A stretch of 64,000 bases of DNA, from NCBI RefSeq assembly GCF_000004825.1, contig NW_008805086.1:682001-746000 (forward strand), in the 5' to 3' direction. The notes beneath the pieces were generated by a model. It saw only the letters and a list, made by a program, of their open reading frames with translations. It did not search any database and was not told the DNA's origin. This stretch comes from Heterostelium album PN500 (taxonomy: Eukaryota; Evosea; Eumycetozoa; Acytosteliales; Acytosteliaceae). Within the stretch, counting starts at the first letter, position 1. Each line of letters opens with the position of its first letter. This document shows, piece after piece, positions 10,164 to 20,769 of the stretch. Made by a program: the position numbers and the translations under genes.

Positions 10164-13100
10164 TTAAATAGTAATAACATTATCATTTGATTGTTGTTTG
10201 TTGGCTTTGGCTGCTTCAATCTTTTGACGATTCAAAAAGAATTGTTGTAACGATGTAAGAGAAGAGCTGATGTTCTTATTGTTCGTAATACAGACTCGCG
10301 CCCATTTCGAGAAATTAGTCCACAATGATGGATTGGTGAATCTTTCATCGATCAACAGAATTGAACCAAAGTCATCTTTATGTCTGATGCATCTACCTAA
10401 AGCTTGATTAAGTGCTCTATATGCTTGTAAATTATACCATCTACATTGTAGAATTTAAAGATAGAAAAATATAAGTATTTAGAGAAAGTGAAAAATATTA
10501 AATTGTTTATATAATACTTACGAACTACCATTCATCATTCCTTTTTTTGAATTTAATTCATTATATTTCTTTTTTAAATCAATCTTTAAATCTTTGCTAT
10601 AAATTACAAATATTTTTTAATATGAAAAAGTTAAATTAGCTACAAATAAAAATCTATTTGACATTGAAGATTATATAACTTACAAATTTGGATAAGGAAT
10701 ACCAATGATTATGACACCTCTAGCGAATTGATCAGAAAAATTAATACCTTCACTAACTTTACCTCTATAAATCGAAAAAAGTAAACCACCTCTTTTTGAT
10801 TGAACCGCTTTGTTATAATCATTTAAAACTGGTTGGAAATCTTTTGCAAATTTGGGTTCTTTCAAAAAAAAATATAATATTAATAAAGTTAGTTCAAATG
10901 TTATAAAATAGTATTTAGTTTAGTATAGTTACCAGTAAAAATAGGTTTAATTCTATCTATTAAATCGTAGACACCAGTTTTCTTCCATCTCAAGATCATC
11001 TTATCCATAAAAAAGTAGGATGGGAAGAATACTAGAACACCATCTGGGATTAATTCAATGTGTTTTAGAATAGCATTACCAAGTGCATCTTGAAAAACAA
11101 GCATATCAGATGATTTGAATGTAGCATCAAGTTTAGTATTGTTTGCACCAAAACCTAATGTACCGATCCAAACTCTTTTTGTAATATCTTCTAAATTACC
11201 AAGTTCAGCTGTAATTGGAAACTAAATGTTTAATTAATTAAAAAAAACAATATTAATTTAATCAACAGAAAAATAGATGATATTTATATTTAAAATACTT
11301 ACAGGTGCACCCAATTCACTGGCAAACGAAGAGAGAGGCGACAGTGTACCGGATGTCAAGATGACGGAACGTGTATTTTCAGAGATTGATTTGAATGCTA
11401 CTCTTGGATTCATTGACCAAATACCAAATACATGTTTCCACTTTGTACCTTCTCTAACTGCAATAATTATAGTTTTAAACAATTAATTTATGTTTTGAAC
11501 TAATAATATTAAGTAAAATGACATTACCTATTTCAGATTGTTTTTGTAAAACAAATTTAAAATCCGGTACGTATTCAGGATATTCAAAGAGGAACCAAGC
11601 AGTCTTGAGTATCTCATTGAAAATGATAGAGGTTTTGGGTGTCAAGATATCTGGTGTATCTCTCTTGTTGCCGTTGCTATTGCCACCAGATCTGTTTGGA
11701 AGTGGTGGCATTCCCATTTCCTTACGTACCTTATTCATTAGATGTCCATTGACTTGACTGCCAGTTGTACTATTTCCACCGCTACTTCCACTACTACTAC
11801 TACCACTATTATTATCTTCTGAATCCTCTTCTGTAATCTTTGTGAATGTATCTAAAATAAACCTATAATTTCCTTTATGAATACCCATTTCCGATAGAAT
11901 TCCAAGTATTTGAACTCCATGCCACCTACATATAAATAAATATTGTTAATATTACGATGAATAGTGTCTATTAAAGAAAAAGTGTTCACTTTATACATAC
12001 ACATTTGCTTGTTTTTCAAAATCAATATCTTTTAATGTTTTGATCTTGTTTTCCAACCAATTGTTGATTCCTTCACCGAGTTGATAGATGATCTTTAGAT
12101 TTCCAATCATACCGGCTGGTAGTAATGAATCGAGAATGTGTGGTTTCAAGTTGGTGTAGATCGATTCCTGTAGATCCTCTCTGACAATGTCGAAGCTAGC
12201 GGCAGACATCAAAGCATCTTCAATATTGTGAGCTTCGTCAAAGATCACAATCGAATTGGTGAATTTGTCTTTGAAATGCGAACGAATAGACATGTCAATG
12301 ATATAGTTGTACGGACAGAATATCAGATTGGCAGTGGGCACCATCGATTTCGATGCAAAGTACGGACATTCTCTGGTTTCTTTACCGGCCACACGGAAAT
12401 CCTCGATGTCCCACACCTGGTGAGGTGCACCACTGAATTGCGTCGCCAGATTGTAGGTCTTTGACTGCCGGTGGAAGATACACTCCTTGTCTTTGACCAT
12501 CTTCTTGCAACGCTCTTTCTTTGAGTAGAGACCCTCCAGCTTTGAATTGACACAGTACTGATCTCTCGAACCGAGAACCACCATTCTCGGTCGGTACGGT
12601 GTCTTTCTCAGTTCATCTGTCAGCTGTTTAATCTGAGAGTGTGTTCTCGAGCAAAAGAAGATTGTCGGTACGTTTATCGAGCCATCTTCATCATCGTCAT
12701 CATCTTCATCTTCTTTCTCCTCTTTCTCCTCTTCTTCATCATCATCAGTGTCACCAACATATGTATAGTTATTATCGTCCAACTTTGTCTTTTTCAAATT
12801 ATTACCAATTGCAGAATCACTTAAAGCTCGCTTATTATTGTAGTTTAAGTTGTAATTACTGTTTGTCTTTGGAATGTAGATGTCCGATTGCAGATTCTGG
12901 TCGTCATCTACTTGTGATTCATCGTCGGTTCTGAACGTTGTGTTTACACTAACGTTGATAGGTGATGATTTACTCTTCTTTGGTTTGTTTGCATTTCCCT
13001 TTGGTTTGTTGTTGTTGTTTTGCTTTGCCAATTTCTTTGCAGCTTTGATCTTTGCCTTCTCAGCAGCGTTCACTTTAGCATTTTCTTGTTGTCTTACAAA

Positions 13101-13706
13101 CTCTACCATTTGCCATTCAAGAGTAGCACAGAGCAATGAGAGTGTCTTTCCAGTTCCGGTTGCCGATTCCAACAGTGCATTATGACCACCTTTCAGCGCC
13201 TCTAGAATCTGATGCATCATCGTCGATTGACATTCATACGGTTGAAAAGGAAACTTTACATTATAACCATTGATCAAATATGTATTATTACCAAGTGATT
13301 TACATTCTACTTTAACATCACTATTACTATTACTATTACTATTACTATTACTATTACTATTACTATTACTATTACTATTACTATTACTATTACTATTGCT
13401 GTTGTTTAAAGGTGAAGTATTATTATTATTAGTTGTAGTAGTTGTAGTAGTGGTTGTTGTTGTTGTTGTTGTTGGTGTTGTCGAATCTTTGATATTTAAA
13501 GTTCCAGAGTTTAAAGGTGTATTTATAGATTTATTAACAATAAAGTTATTATTTAAAATAGTTGGTTGTGGTTTGTATGCAGATGATGTTAAAGGTTTAA
13601 GTGGTAATAGCTTAAGTAGTTTGGGTATTGCCGGCTTAGGTATTGGTGGTGTAGATGACTGTGATGATGAAGATTGCTGAGATGATTGACTGTTATTATT
13701 ATTCAT
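10164..13706 (-). CDS. brip1: FANCJ/BRIP1-like Fe-S DNA helicase (7 exons)
   Basis: A 5'-3' XPD-family helicase of interstrand-crosslink repair and replication-fork processing. Exons: 13706-12001, 11925-11528, 11457-11303, 11221-10933, 10858-10684, 10596-10522, 10440-10164; all joins keep frame (1024 aa). Seen in order: VKFPFQPYECQ (Q motif), Walker A ESATGTGKTLSLL, a low-complexity insertion with acidic run, CSRTHSQI (Ia), four Fe-S cysteines (YCVNS, ERCKKM, KECIF, RECPYF), DEAHNIED, TSGTLSPL, IYRGKVSEGINFSD, and QALGRCIRHKDDFG (VI). The order ELKRQYN/DLKKKYN followed by WYNLQAYRALNQALGR matches BRIP1 better than RTEL1, DDX11 or XPD. The BRCA1-binding tail of vertebrates is absent. A Thr tract and a Ser-Asn dipeptide run lie in the N-terminal extension. 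Confidence 0.92.
13318..13398 (-). repeat. (TACTAT)n coding microsatellite
   Basis: Hexamer repeat encoding alternating Asn-Ser in the disordered N-terminus of the FANCJ-like helicase. It is outside any catalytic motif, so length variation should be tolerated. Confidence 0.9.
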
Positions 13707-14019
13707 GACTAACTGTCTTATTATTTTACTTTTTGTTAAACAAACAAATACAATATTGTTTAATTAACCAAACTAAATTAAATTAAACCAAACTCTCAAA
13801 GAAAGATTAATCTCTCACTTAAAAAAAAAACAAAAAACACACATTAAAATTAATAACAAGCATTTACCAATCCTTTTCGGTTTTGCATCTTCGCAACTTT
13901 CGTTTTTAAAATTAAAATAAATTTTTATTTAATTTGGATGATTGATTGATTAAGAATAGATAGATAGATAATTAATTAATCAATTGAAATTTAGATTTTA
14001 GAGAATTGGTTTGTTTGTT
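13707..14019. other. Intergenic upstream of the helicase gene
   Basis: 313 bases holding T-rich and GATT/GATA repeats; it should contain the helicase promoter and the 3' flank of the next gene. Nothing else recognised. Confidence 0.5.
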
Positions 14020-14880
14020 TTAGAGATCTCTTTCAAAGTCATAATCTCTTGAGACATTACAGAAACCTTGGTATCTGAGGGAGACGACTAGACCACCGTC
14101 GACATACTCGTAGACACAGTCGCAGTGAGTTTGAGTGCTCTTCCAAACGAATGTGAGCGTGGCTTTTGGTACTTTCTCAGCGAATGCCTCCTTGACCATC
14201 TCCTCCTTGACACGATTGATGATGTTACCCGAGGTCTTCTCCAATGCATCTAAATACATTCCTGGGAATGATTTTTGGTGGTCGGCATTGAAGGATTGGA
14301 ACAGCTTCAATGCAACTGCTGGTTCCATCAACGACCACGATTGTCCGGTTGCCTTTGAGAGGTTGGCCAAGTGGGTGTCGAATCTCGGTTGGAGTCTGGT
14401 CATTTCGAGAGCGACTTCGAATGGATATCCACCGGCACCTGGCAGTGATTCAATGATCTTAAAGTGCGAGGAATTCGGTGAGTTCACGGGGTACTTGAAG
14501 AGGATGGTCATGACACCGGCATTGAAACGGAGACGGTAGTATTCGTATTTGTTGGCTTCGTCAGTGTCGACGGTGACAACGACCTTCTTGGCAGAGACGG
14601 CATCCAAGAGTGCTTCTTTTCTAAAGGTTGGATTCTCACCGGCCAAGAATTGCTTCAGCGCATCACGGAGTGCTTCCATCACCTGAGAGTACAAGAAGGT
14701 TCCCGGTGCATCTTTGGAGTAACACGAGAATGTCTTGCCTTCCAAGTAGTTTGAGAAACCATCCAAATCGAATTGATATTCCCATTCTTGGCCAACCAGA
14801 TCAGCGATTTCCTTTGAGTACTTGGCCAAAGCTGGTTCTTTTTCCTTCAAGTTCTTTCTTGCTACTAATGGGAATGGCAT
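14020..14880 (-). CDS. Conserved-looking protein of unknown function, 286 aa
   Basis: Single-exon protein I cannot place in a family. It starts MPFPLVARKNLKEKEPALAKY and shows mixed alpha/beta character, a hydrophobic VVVTVD strand, a CDCVYEYVDGG patch near the C-terminus and a charged end (DYDFERDL). There is no signal peptide, transmembrane segment or low-complexity tract, which is unusual for this genome and suggests a compact folded domain. Codons end strongly in C/G (TTC, AAG, GTC), like the glycyl-tRNA synthetase and SCP2 genes, so it is probably highly expressed. A short TATA-like and A-rich leader precedes the ATG at 14880. It could be a dictyostelid-specific cytosolic protein; no function is proposed. 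Confidence 0.75.
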   Translation of the reverse strand: MPFPLVARKNLKEKEPALAKYSKEIADLVGQEWEYQFDLDGFSNYLEGKTFSCYSKDAPGTFLYSQVMEALRDALKQFLAGENPTFRKEALLDAVSAKKVVVTVDTDEANKYEYYRLRFNAGVMTILFKYPVNSPNSSHFKIIESLPGAGGYPFEVALEMTRLQPRFDTHLANLSKATGQSWSLMEPAVALKLFQSFNADHQKSFPGMYLDALEKTSGNIINRVKEEMVKEAFAEKVPKATLTFVWKSTQTHCDCVYEYVDGGLVVSLRYQGFCNVSRDYDFERDL

Positions 14881-15168
14881 TGTTATAGTTGTTGTAGTTG
14901 TTGCTTTTTAAACTTTTATTTGTTTATATAAAGTAAATTTGATTTATTATAATCATTTTGACTAAATAGCTAACTATTTATACTTTTTAGTATCACCTCG
15001 AAACCAAAAACAATAACTAAATTCTTCATAGACATAAAAGTAAATAAGAGAATAATAATAATACTTTGTTTTTATTTATTTCTCAGATGATAAAATAAAA
15101 AGTTGGAATGATCCCAAAATTGATCAAAGAAAAATATTGATCAGATTTTTGTTAAATTTCATAATATT

Positions 15169-15192
15169 GGGGGAAATTAGGGTCGAAAAAGT
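15169..15192 (+). repeat. Left terminal inverted repeat
   Basis: Matches the reverse complement of 17362-17384 at 22 of 23 positions; one extra G at the outer edge. Defines the left border of the transposon. Confidence 0.88.
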
Positions 15193-15307
15193 CTAAAAAA
15201 TTTATATGGTAAACCACATTAAATTAATATGAGTCAAGCAATACAAAAAAATTGATTTATTGCAAAAAAAAATACTTTATTTGTTATTTCCTCGTATCAA
15301 CAAGCTA

Positions 15308-17274
15308 TTAGTCAATAGTCCAACACAACACCAATTGTTTAATATTTTTAGCCTTTGATCTGAAAAAGTTACATGTAATTGCCCACTTTTTAATGTGAGC
15401 AAAAACATTTTCTATAATGATTCTAACAGATTATCTGCTTCTTTTAAGCTATCCTCTTTTCCATCCTTTCTATTTTCCCTGTCAATAACTATAAATTTTT
15501 AGTATAAATGGTTTGATCCTTGAAATCCTTTGTCTCCCATTATGTACTCCCATGAATCATCGAAAGATTTGAGAAATTCATCCACTTCGTGCATCATTCC
15601 TTGATCATTCCTGGAACCTGGTCGAGATTCAGCCATATTCTGAATCTTTCCGTCTGGACTTGCGAATACCAATTTGGTTATTGATGAAAATCCTTTTTTT
15701 CCACTGTAAAAGTTATCTCTTTGTTCGGATCCATCAACGACAGAGGTTACCAAACACGCATTATTATATTTGTCTATAAACTTTGATTGTCTTTCATATC
15801 TTTGTTCATTAGATGCGAAATGTTTAAAAGATTCCAGTGACATTTCATAGAGTAAATCGATTATTTCGTTGTAATATTCCTCAGCTGTTCTCCTTGATAT
15901 TCCAAAGATTATTAATGTGATTATAGACTTGACATAGTGTTTTAAATAAACGAGAGTGATAAACATCTTCCCTTTTAAAGGATAGAGTGGCTTTCTACCT
16001 TGGTTAGATTTTTTTTAATTTCAATGTTTTTTTTATGTTTCAATACTGAATCAAATAACTTATTGAAGTCATTTAAAGATAAACCTATCAGTGACTTTAA
16101 GTCTGCTTGAGACAAAGTATTTAAATAATGATCTGTTACTATTTAAAATAAAAATATAAGGTTAATTTTTTTTTTTATTTCTTGCTGGATTTTTTCTAGT
16201 ACCTTTAACTTGTTCAGTTTCTTTTTTATCATCTTTCACTTCGTCTTCATCATCTTCTTCGTCGTCTTCTTCTTCTTCCTCTTTCTCCTTGCACTTCTTT
16301 ACTTTCTCTTCTTTCTCTTTCTCTTTGCTGTTCTTTTCTTTTGAATCCAATGGATATATTAGTTTATATAACTCGTCTGCTTTATTTTTCCATACTTCTG
16401 CAGATGTTTTGCTAAGATATGCCACCATACAATTATAGGTACAAAAGTGGATGTAGGATCCGGGAACAGGAGGCATACATGATGATTTAGCTTTGATTCT
16501 TGTGGTGCACTTCTGTCCACAATTGGAACACTTGTCAATTAATGATTTATCAACACCCACTAACGAATCTCTTGTATTGGGATTTGCGATATGGAGTGCA
16601 GTCTGCAATAATTGAACTACCTGCTGGTCATTAAAGTGACTTAATTTGCAGACAGTTGCCATATGGGCATCACCATTAACAACCATGACTCTGTTTGCTC
16701 CTTTTGAAGGAATGCCACATTTGAAGACCAGCTGAATACTCTTATCGTGAGAAGACACAAGCCTGAGCGTTTGGGAAAGGTAGCAAGAATTAGTCTCTTC
16801 ACTATTATCAATGTCAATATTGTCTGAACCATATTCTATTCTATAATCAAGCTGTTCTTGTTTATTTTTTTCTTTGATTTTGAATGCCGCAGGAGCGTTA
16901 CTGTTAGATGTTGATGTTAGTGCTGGTTTTGGTATTGGTGTTGGTGTTGATGATGTTGTTGTTGTTGTTGATGTTTGTGAATGATATGATTGATCCTCAT
17001 CCATGAAAGTACTCGAGCTCGAACCAATAGACAACCTTCTTTTCTTAGTCTTTGCACTTTCCAATTTAACTTTTAAAGAATTTATCTGCTCCTCTAATTG
17101 CGCAACCTTCTGTTGTACCTCCAATAGCTCCATAATATTTGTTGCTTTTGGAAGTCCAAAGTATTCTAATAAGTTTGGAATGCATTCAGTAGCTCCATGA
17201 AGTGTAAACTCATGAATCGAATGCGTTTTTTTTTCACAAACTATACATTGCAAATTATTTGATAACTTGGACAT
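15308..17274 (-). pseudogene. Spliced DDE transposase, frame broken
   Basis: Exon 1 (17274-16203) codes about 357 aa: a Cys/His start (CIVCEKKTHSIHEF), a leucine-rich coiled segment, Thr/Ser tracts, and a second zinc-like cluster (DKCSNCGQKC, CTYNC), then an acidic tail. A 64-base intron (16202-16139) joins it in frame to exon 2, which begins VTDHYLNTLSQADLKSLIGLS, an HTH_Tnp_4-type helix-turn-helix. Then come the DDE_Tnp_4 motifs: VVDGSEQ (first D), RPGSRNDQGMMHE (second D), GDKGFQGSNHLY and IIIENVFAHIKKWAI (catalytic E). Exon 2 shifts frame at an A8 run near 16035, has a stop after NHLY and shifts again before IIIENVF. Thus at least three lesions; the copy is dead for its own transposition. 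Exon 1 taken alone looks like an intact 370-aa gene, but it belongs to the transposon. Confidence 0.82.
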
Positions 17275-17361
17275 TTTAAATAGAATATCTTTACTATAAA
17301 AGTTGATATGAGGAAATAACAACAAAAGTATTTTTTTTGACTTTTTCGATTTTTTTTTTTT

Positions 17362-17384
17362 ACTTTTTCGACCTTAATTTCCCC
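17362..17384 (-). repeat. Right terminal inverted repeat
   Basis: Mirror of 15170-15192. A second copy of ACTTTTTCGA lies just inside it at about 17340-17349, as subterminal transposase-binding repeats often do. Confidence 0.88.
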
Positions 17385-17455
17385 ATTATTATCATCGATC
17401 AAACAATTTTTTTCTTTGATCACACAAATTTTTAACCCCATTTTGTATAGATATT

Positions 17456-19636
17456 ATGAAGAAAGAATTAATAGTAAATCTGTTTAGAAATCAATTTTTA
17501 TGGAAAAAGATATTATTCAATATTAGATTTCTGAACTCCTGTCAAAAGTCAATTAAATGGTGTAATCTAAAGCGGTATCCTGATTCACTGGTATCGTATT
17601 GCTACTTTGATGAGCTTGCTAAACTACTGGAGAGTGGTGATGTTGCTACACTTCCTAAATTAACCGACGTTCTTCAACATTTACCAACACTCAAAATATT
17701 GGATCGTTTGATGGAAGTTAAAGCTTGGCCAAACAATCTATTACAGTTGGCAATAGAGAATCAATGTAGCTTTGAAACCATTCAGTTCCTCGTTGAAAAT
17801 AGGAGAGATCAACAAGATATTGTTAGTGCTATTATCAGTGCCACTGAACACTCCAATCTCGATACCATTATCTATCTTATGAGCAAACTACCGGATAGTT
17901 TGTCAATCTCTAACTTTGCAGGCAAATTCAATCCTCCCATCGTCGCTGCTAGAGGAGATATCGGAATTATTAGATATCTGGAATCTGTAGATCCAAATAT
18001 CGATTGGTTGAAATCAATTGAACATGTGGCATGCCGTAATCATTTGGAAATGGTTCGATTCCTGCTTGACTTGATTCCTTTCGATTCAATTGTAACATTG
18101 AAAACAGTGGAAGCAGTTGCCAAGTATGGTGATTTAGAATTATTGATTTTGTTGTTTGCCAGGAACCAATCGCAAATCAATTCATTTAAAACAATGGACA
18201 TGGCATCCAAACACAATAGATTGGAAATTGTCAAATGGATTCATGAAAACAGGACTGAAGGCTGTTCGAAAGCAGCTGTGATATATGCTTCAGCCAATAG
18301 AAACATCGAATTAGTCAAGTGGTTACACGAGAATAGAACAGAAGGATGTTATAGATCAGCAATTAACAATGCTTCAGCTAATGGAGATTTGGAATTGGTT
18401 GAGTGGATTCATAAAAATAGAACAGAAGGTTGTTCTGGAAGAGCAGTAAACCAAGCATCTTTAAACGGTCATCTTTCAGTGGTTCAATTCTTGTGTGAAA
18501 ATTATATCGACAATATCAAAGATCAAATTTTAGATGCTTTGATATATGCTGCGAGTAAGGGGAATTTAGACATTGTGAAATATCTGCTATTTCATCCACT
18601 TACTGTTGCCAACCAATCTATCAATCGGGTGTTCAATTCCGACTATCCTGAAATCATTGATTTCCTTTTCAAAGAGAGAAAGATACATTACAACATTAAG
18701 CCATCGAAACTCTACAATATCATTGCAAACGGTTGTGTTCATTCATTCAAGACAATTCACCAATTAGGATTATCTGAAATCAATGGCAATCATTTCAGTA
18801 TTGCAACACTAAAAAATCAATTGGAAATAGTTGAATACATTCACCAACATATAGGAGACAAGATTCGTTATTCAATATCAACACTAGAGAAATCAATGAT
18901 TAAGAATCATCCAGCCATAACTAGATACCTAGTCAATAATAATTTATATGATATCAACTACCAATCTTCTATTCAAACACTGATATCTTTTTGCTCAAAT
19001 AATGTAACGGAATACCTTGATATTTTAGAGCTGATGTTAATTAAAACCAGATCTATTGTTGCTTTGGATATTCATTCGGTTCTTAGAGGTGGAAATATCT
19101 ACATGCTAAAGATATTGATGAACTACCAAGACAAATATACAGATAAAACCTACAGTAGTACATGGCGATCGGAGGCAATTATGTATCAATTTGTAAACAG
19201 TAGCATGCATTTCGAAACACTCAGATATCTTGTGGAGGATCTCCAGATTGCTCCTTCAACTACCATTTCATGGAAGCTACCAACTCTCGAAACCATAGAG
19301 TATCTGTATGAAAAGTGTAGAGAAGTCATACCGAAAGATATATGTTATCATTATGCTAGAACTGGGGAGTTGGATGTAATCAAGTTCTTTCATGAAGAAA
19401 CTATTAAAATAGTCACACAAAAAAATGGTATTATAGAATTTGATATTTCGAAACTCTTTGACAAAGCATTGGAATATGGAAGATTAAACATAATGAACTA
19501 TCTAGATACTTACCAAAAGAGTAAAGTGTGCTCACAATCATCGTTTGAAGAAGCCAAGAAAAAAAAGTATACTCTTGCACTTAACTATATTATTATTAAT
19601 AATTATAAAGATCAATTTGGAAACATTTTAAAATAA
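17456..19636 (+). CDS. Dictyostelid ankyrin-repeat protein
   Basis: A 726-aa single-exon protein. The N-terminus (LFRNQFLWKKILFNIRFLNSC) is the F-box-like start seen in a large dictyostelid ankyrin family. The middle carries degenerate ankyrin repeats, best seen at about residues 250-370 as three near-identical units ending in HENRTEGCxxxAxxxASANG, the family hallmark. Weak repeats continue to the C-terminus (VKYLLFHP, IVEYIHQHIG, ILKILMNYQDK). No membrane or catalytic domain. Such genes form large, fast-changing families near mobile elements; role unknown, presumably protein binding. The transposon end is only 71 bases upstream of the ATG, so the promoter lies partly or wholly within the element. 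Confidence 0.85.
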   Translation: MKKELIVNLFRNQFLWKKILFNIRFLNSCQKSIKWCNLKRYPDSLVSYCYFDELAKLLESGDVATLPKLTDVLQHLPTLKILDRLMEVKAWPNNLLQLAIENQCSFETIQFLVENRRDQQDIVSAIISATEHSNLDTIIYLMSKLPDSLSISNFAGKFNPPIVAARGDIGIIRYLESVDPNIDWLKSIEHVACRNHLEMVRFLLDLIPFDSIVTLKTVEAVAKYGDLELLILLFARNQSQINSFKTMDMASKHNRLEIVKWIHENRTEGCSKAAVIYASANRNIELVKWLHENRTEGCYRSAINNASANGDLELVEWIHKNRTEGCSGRAVNQASLNGHLSVVQFLCENYIDNIKDQILDALIYAASKGNLDIVKYLLFHPLTVANQSINRVFNSDYPEIIDFLFKERKIHYNIKPSKLYNIIANGCVHSFKTIHQLGLSEINGNHFSIATLKNQLEIVEYIHQHIGDKIRYSISTLEKSMIKNHPAITRYLVNNNLYDINYQSSIQTLISFCSNNVTEYLDILELMLIKTRSIVALDIHSVLRGGNIYMLKILMNYQDKYTDKTYSSTWRSEAIMYQFVNSSMHFETLRYLVEDLQIAPSTTISWKLPTLETIEYLYEKCREVIPKDICYHYARTGELDVIKFFHEETIKIVTQKNGIIEFDISKLFDKALEYGRLNIMNYLDTYQKSKVCSQSSFEEAKKKKYTLALNYIIINNYKDQFGNILK

Positions 19637-20769
19637 ATATGATATATTTGAATATTAATTATGTATTTCAACATATTTGATATAAATTGAGTAATGTAGA
19701 CTATTAATTTGTAAAACAAAAAAATTCTTGTTCTCTTGCTATTAAATAAATTAAAAAAAAAAACAAATTTTAAAAAATTATTTGTTATTGGTTGGACAAC
19801 ATTATGTGTTTAAAATCAAAAGGAGAAGAAAAGGGTGGATTTAATTTAAATAAAATGATCTAATGGCCATAAAAAGAGAAACTTTTGGCTCTTGAAATTA
19901 AATACAATGTTGTGGTTAATTTTTTTTTTGTTTTTTTTGATCCATGGTTTCTTTCTTTATTTCTAACCTATGTTATAACTTGATTATTATCTTTTTCTTT
20001 ATAACATGAGTAGCTATACAGATTATGATGATCAGGATCTACTTGATGATCTGTATTTTCCTTGGGTAATCAATGATCAAGTATTGGTTCTTGTGATAAA
20101 TGGGACTGCTCCCCAATATCCTGTACCTATATTGATAGAACACTTTGGTCAAGTTCAAGGTTTAATAATCGACCGATCATTCTTCCCAATGCCTTTGAGT
20201 AAAAAATAAACTACCAACCAGTAACGTGATCAATTCCAAAATTTGATTTTTTTTTGTCTCAAAATTAAATTTTTTAACAGACAAAAACAAAGGCTAAAAT
20301 TTAATTAAGAATCTTAAAGTTCTTATTTTTATTTATGACCACTTATTCTTTCTGTTGCACAGAACAATAAACCAATAATTAAGTATCGTTTTAGTATTGT
20401 TAAAAGAATCAAAGAGGTAACAAGCAATAGGATCACAGATAAACCAATTGGGTCACTTAATTCAGAACATTTTTTTTCTTATACTCACCTTTTCTATTCA
20501 CTTATTTAATGATACTTAGGACACAGAAATAAACAAGTACTTACTTTTCATCAGCAAAAACAACTCACTCTTTATAGTCCCGATGAAAACATGCAGATAT
20601 TTTTAAGTTGCAAATTTTTGTAATTGTGATTGAAAAATAAATTAAAAATATCTTAGTACAAAATATTTATCTTTAGATATTATTAAAATTAAAAATATCG
20701 ATATCATTTAATTAATAATAATTCTCTGGTTCTTTCATAAGCATATTTTTATTTTATTTATATCTAGAT
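19637..20769. other. Intergenic before the ComC-like gene
   Basis: A+T-rich with T-runs; contains only the doubtful short ORF 20006-20209. It should hold the promoter of the ComC-like gene. Confidence 0.5.
20006..20209 (+). CDS. Doubtful 67-aa ORF
   Basis: Begins MSSYTDYDDQDLLDDLYFP and has a plausible acidic start and balanced composition, unlike the Asn/Lys/Ile-rich noise ORFs of the gaps. It has no family match I know, no intron and no signal peptide. It could be a small gene, an exon fragment or chance; I lean to chance or remnant. Confidence 0.25.
   Translation: MSSYTDYDDQDLLDDLYFPWVINDQVLVLVINGTAPQYPVPILIEHFGQVQGLIIDRSFFPMPLSKK

Larger units (their letters stand above)
15169..17384 (-). 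mobile_element. DNA transposon with HTH/DDE_Tnp_4-type transposase (PIF/Harbinger-IS5-like), decayed
   Basis: A 2.2-kb element bounded by terminal inverted repeats of 23 bases with one mismatch (15170-15192 and 17362-17384; core GGGGAAATTA, then GGTCGAAAAAGT). The trinucleotide ATT flanks both ends (15166-15168, 17385-17387) and may be the target-site duplication. Inside, one gene runs right to left and encodes a DDE transposase; it has lost its reading frame. Both ends survive, so it might still be moved if an active relative supplies enzyme. It sits between an unknown gene and an ankyrin-repeat gene, ending 71 bases before the latter's ATG. It is not one of the well-known D. discoideum families (Tdd, DDT, Thug) as far as I can tell. 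Confidence 0.85.

Noticed and set aside
16162-17274. Independent 370-aa host gene
   Set aside because: It lies inside the transposon ends and splices in frame to the transposase catalytic part; the stop used by the unspliced reading is inside the intron.
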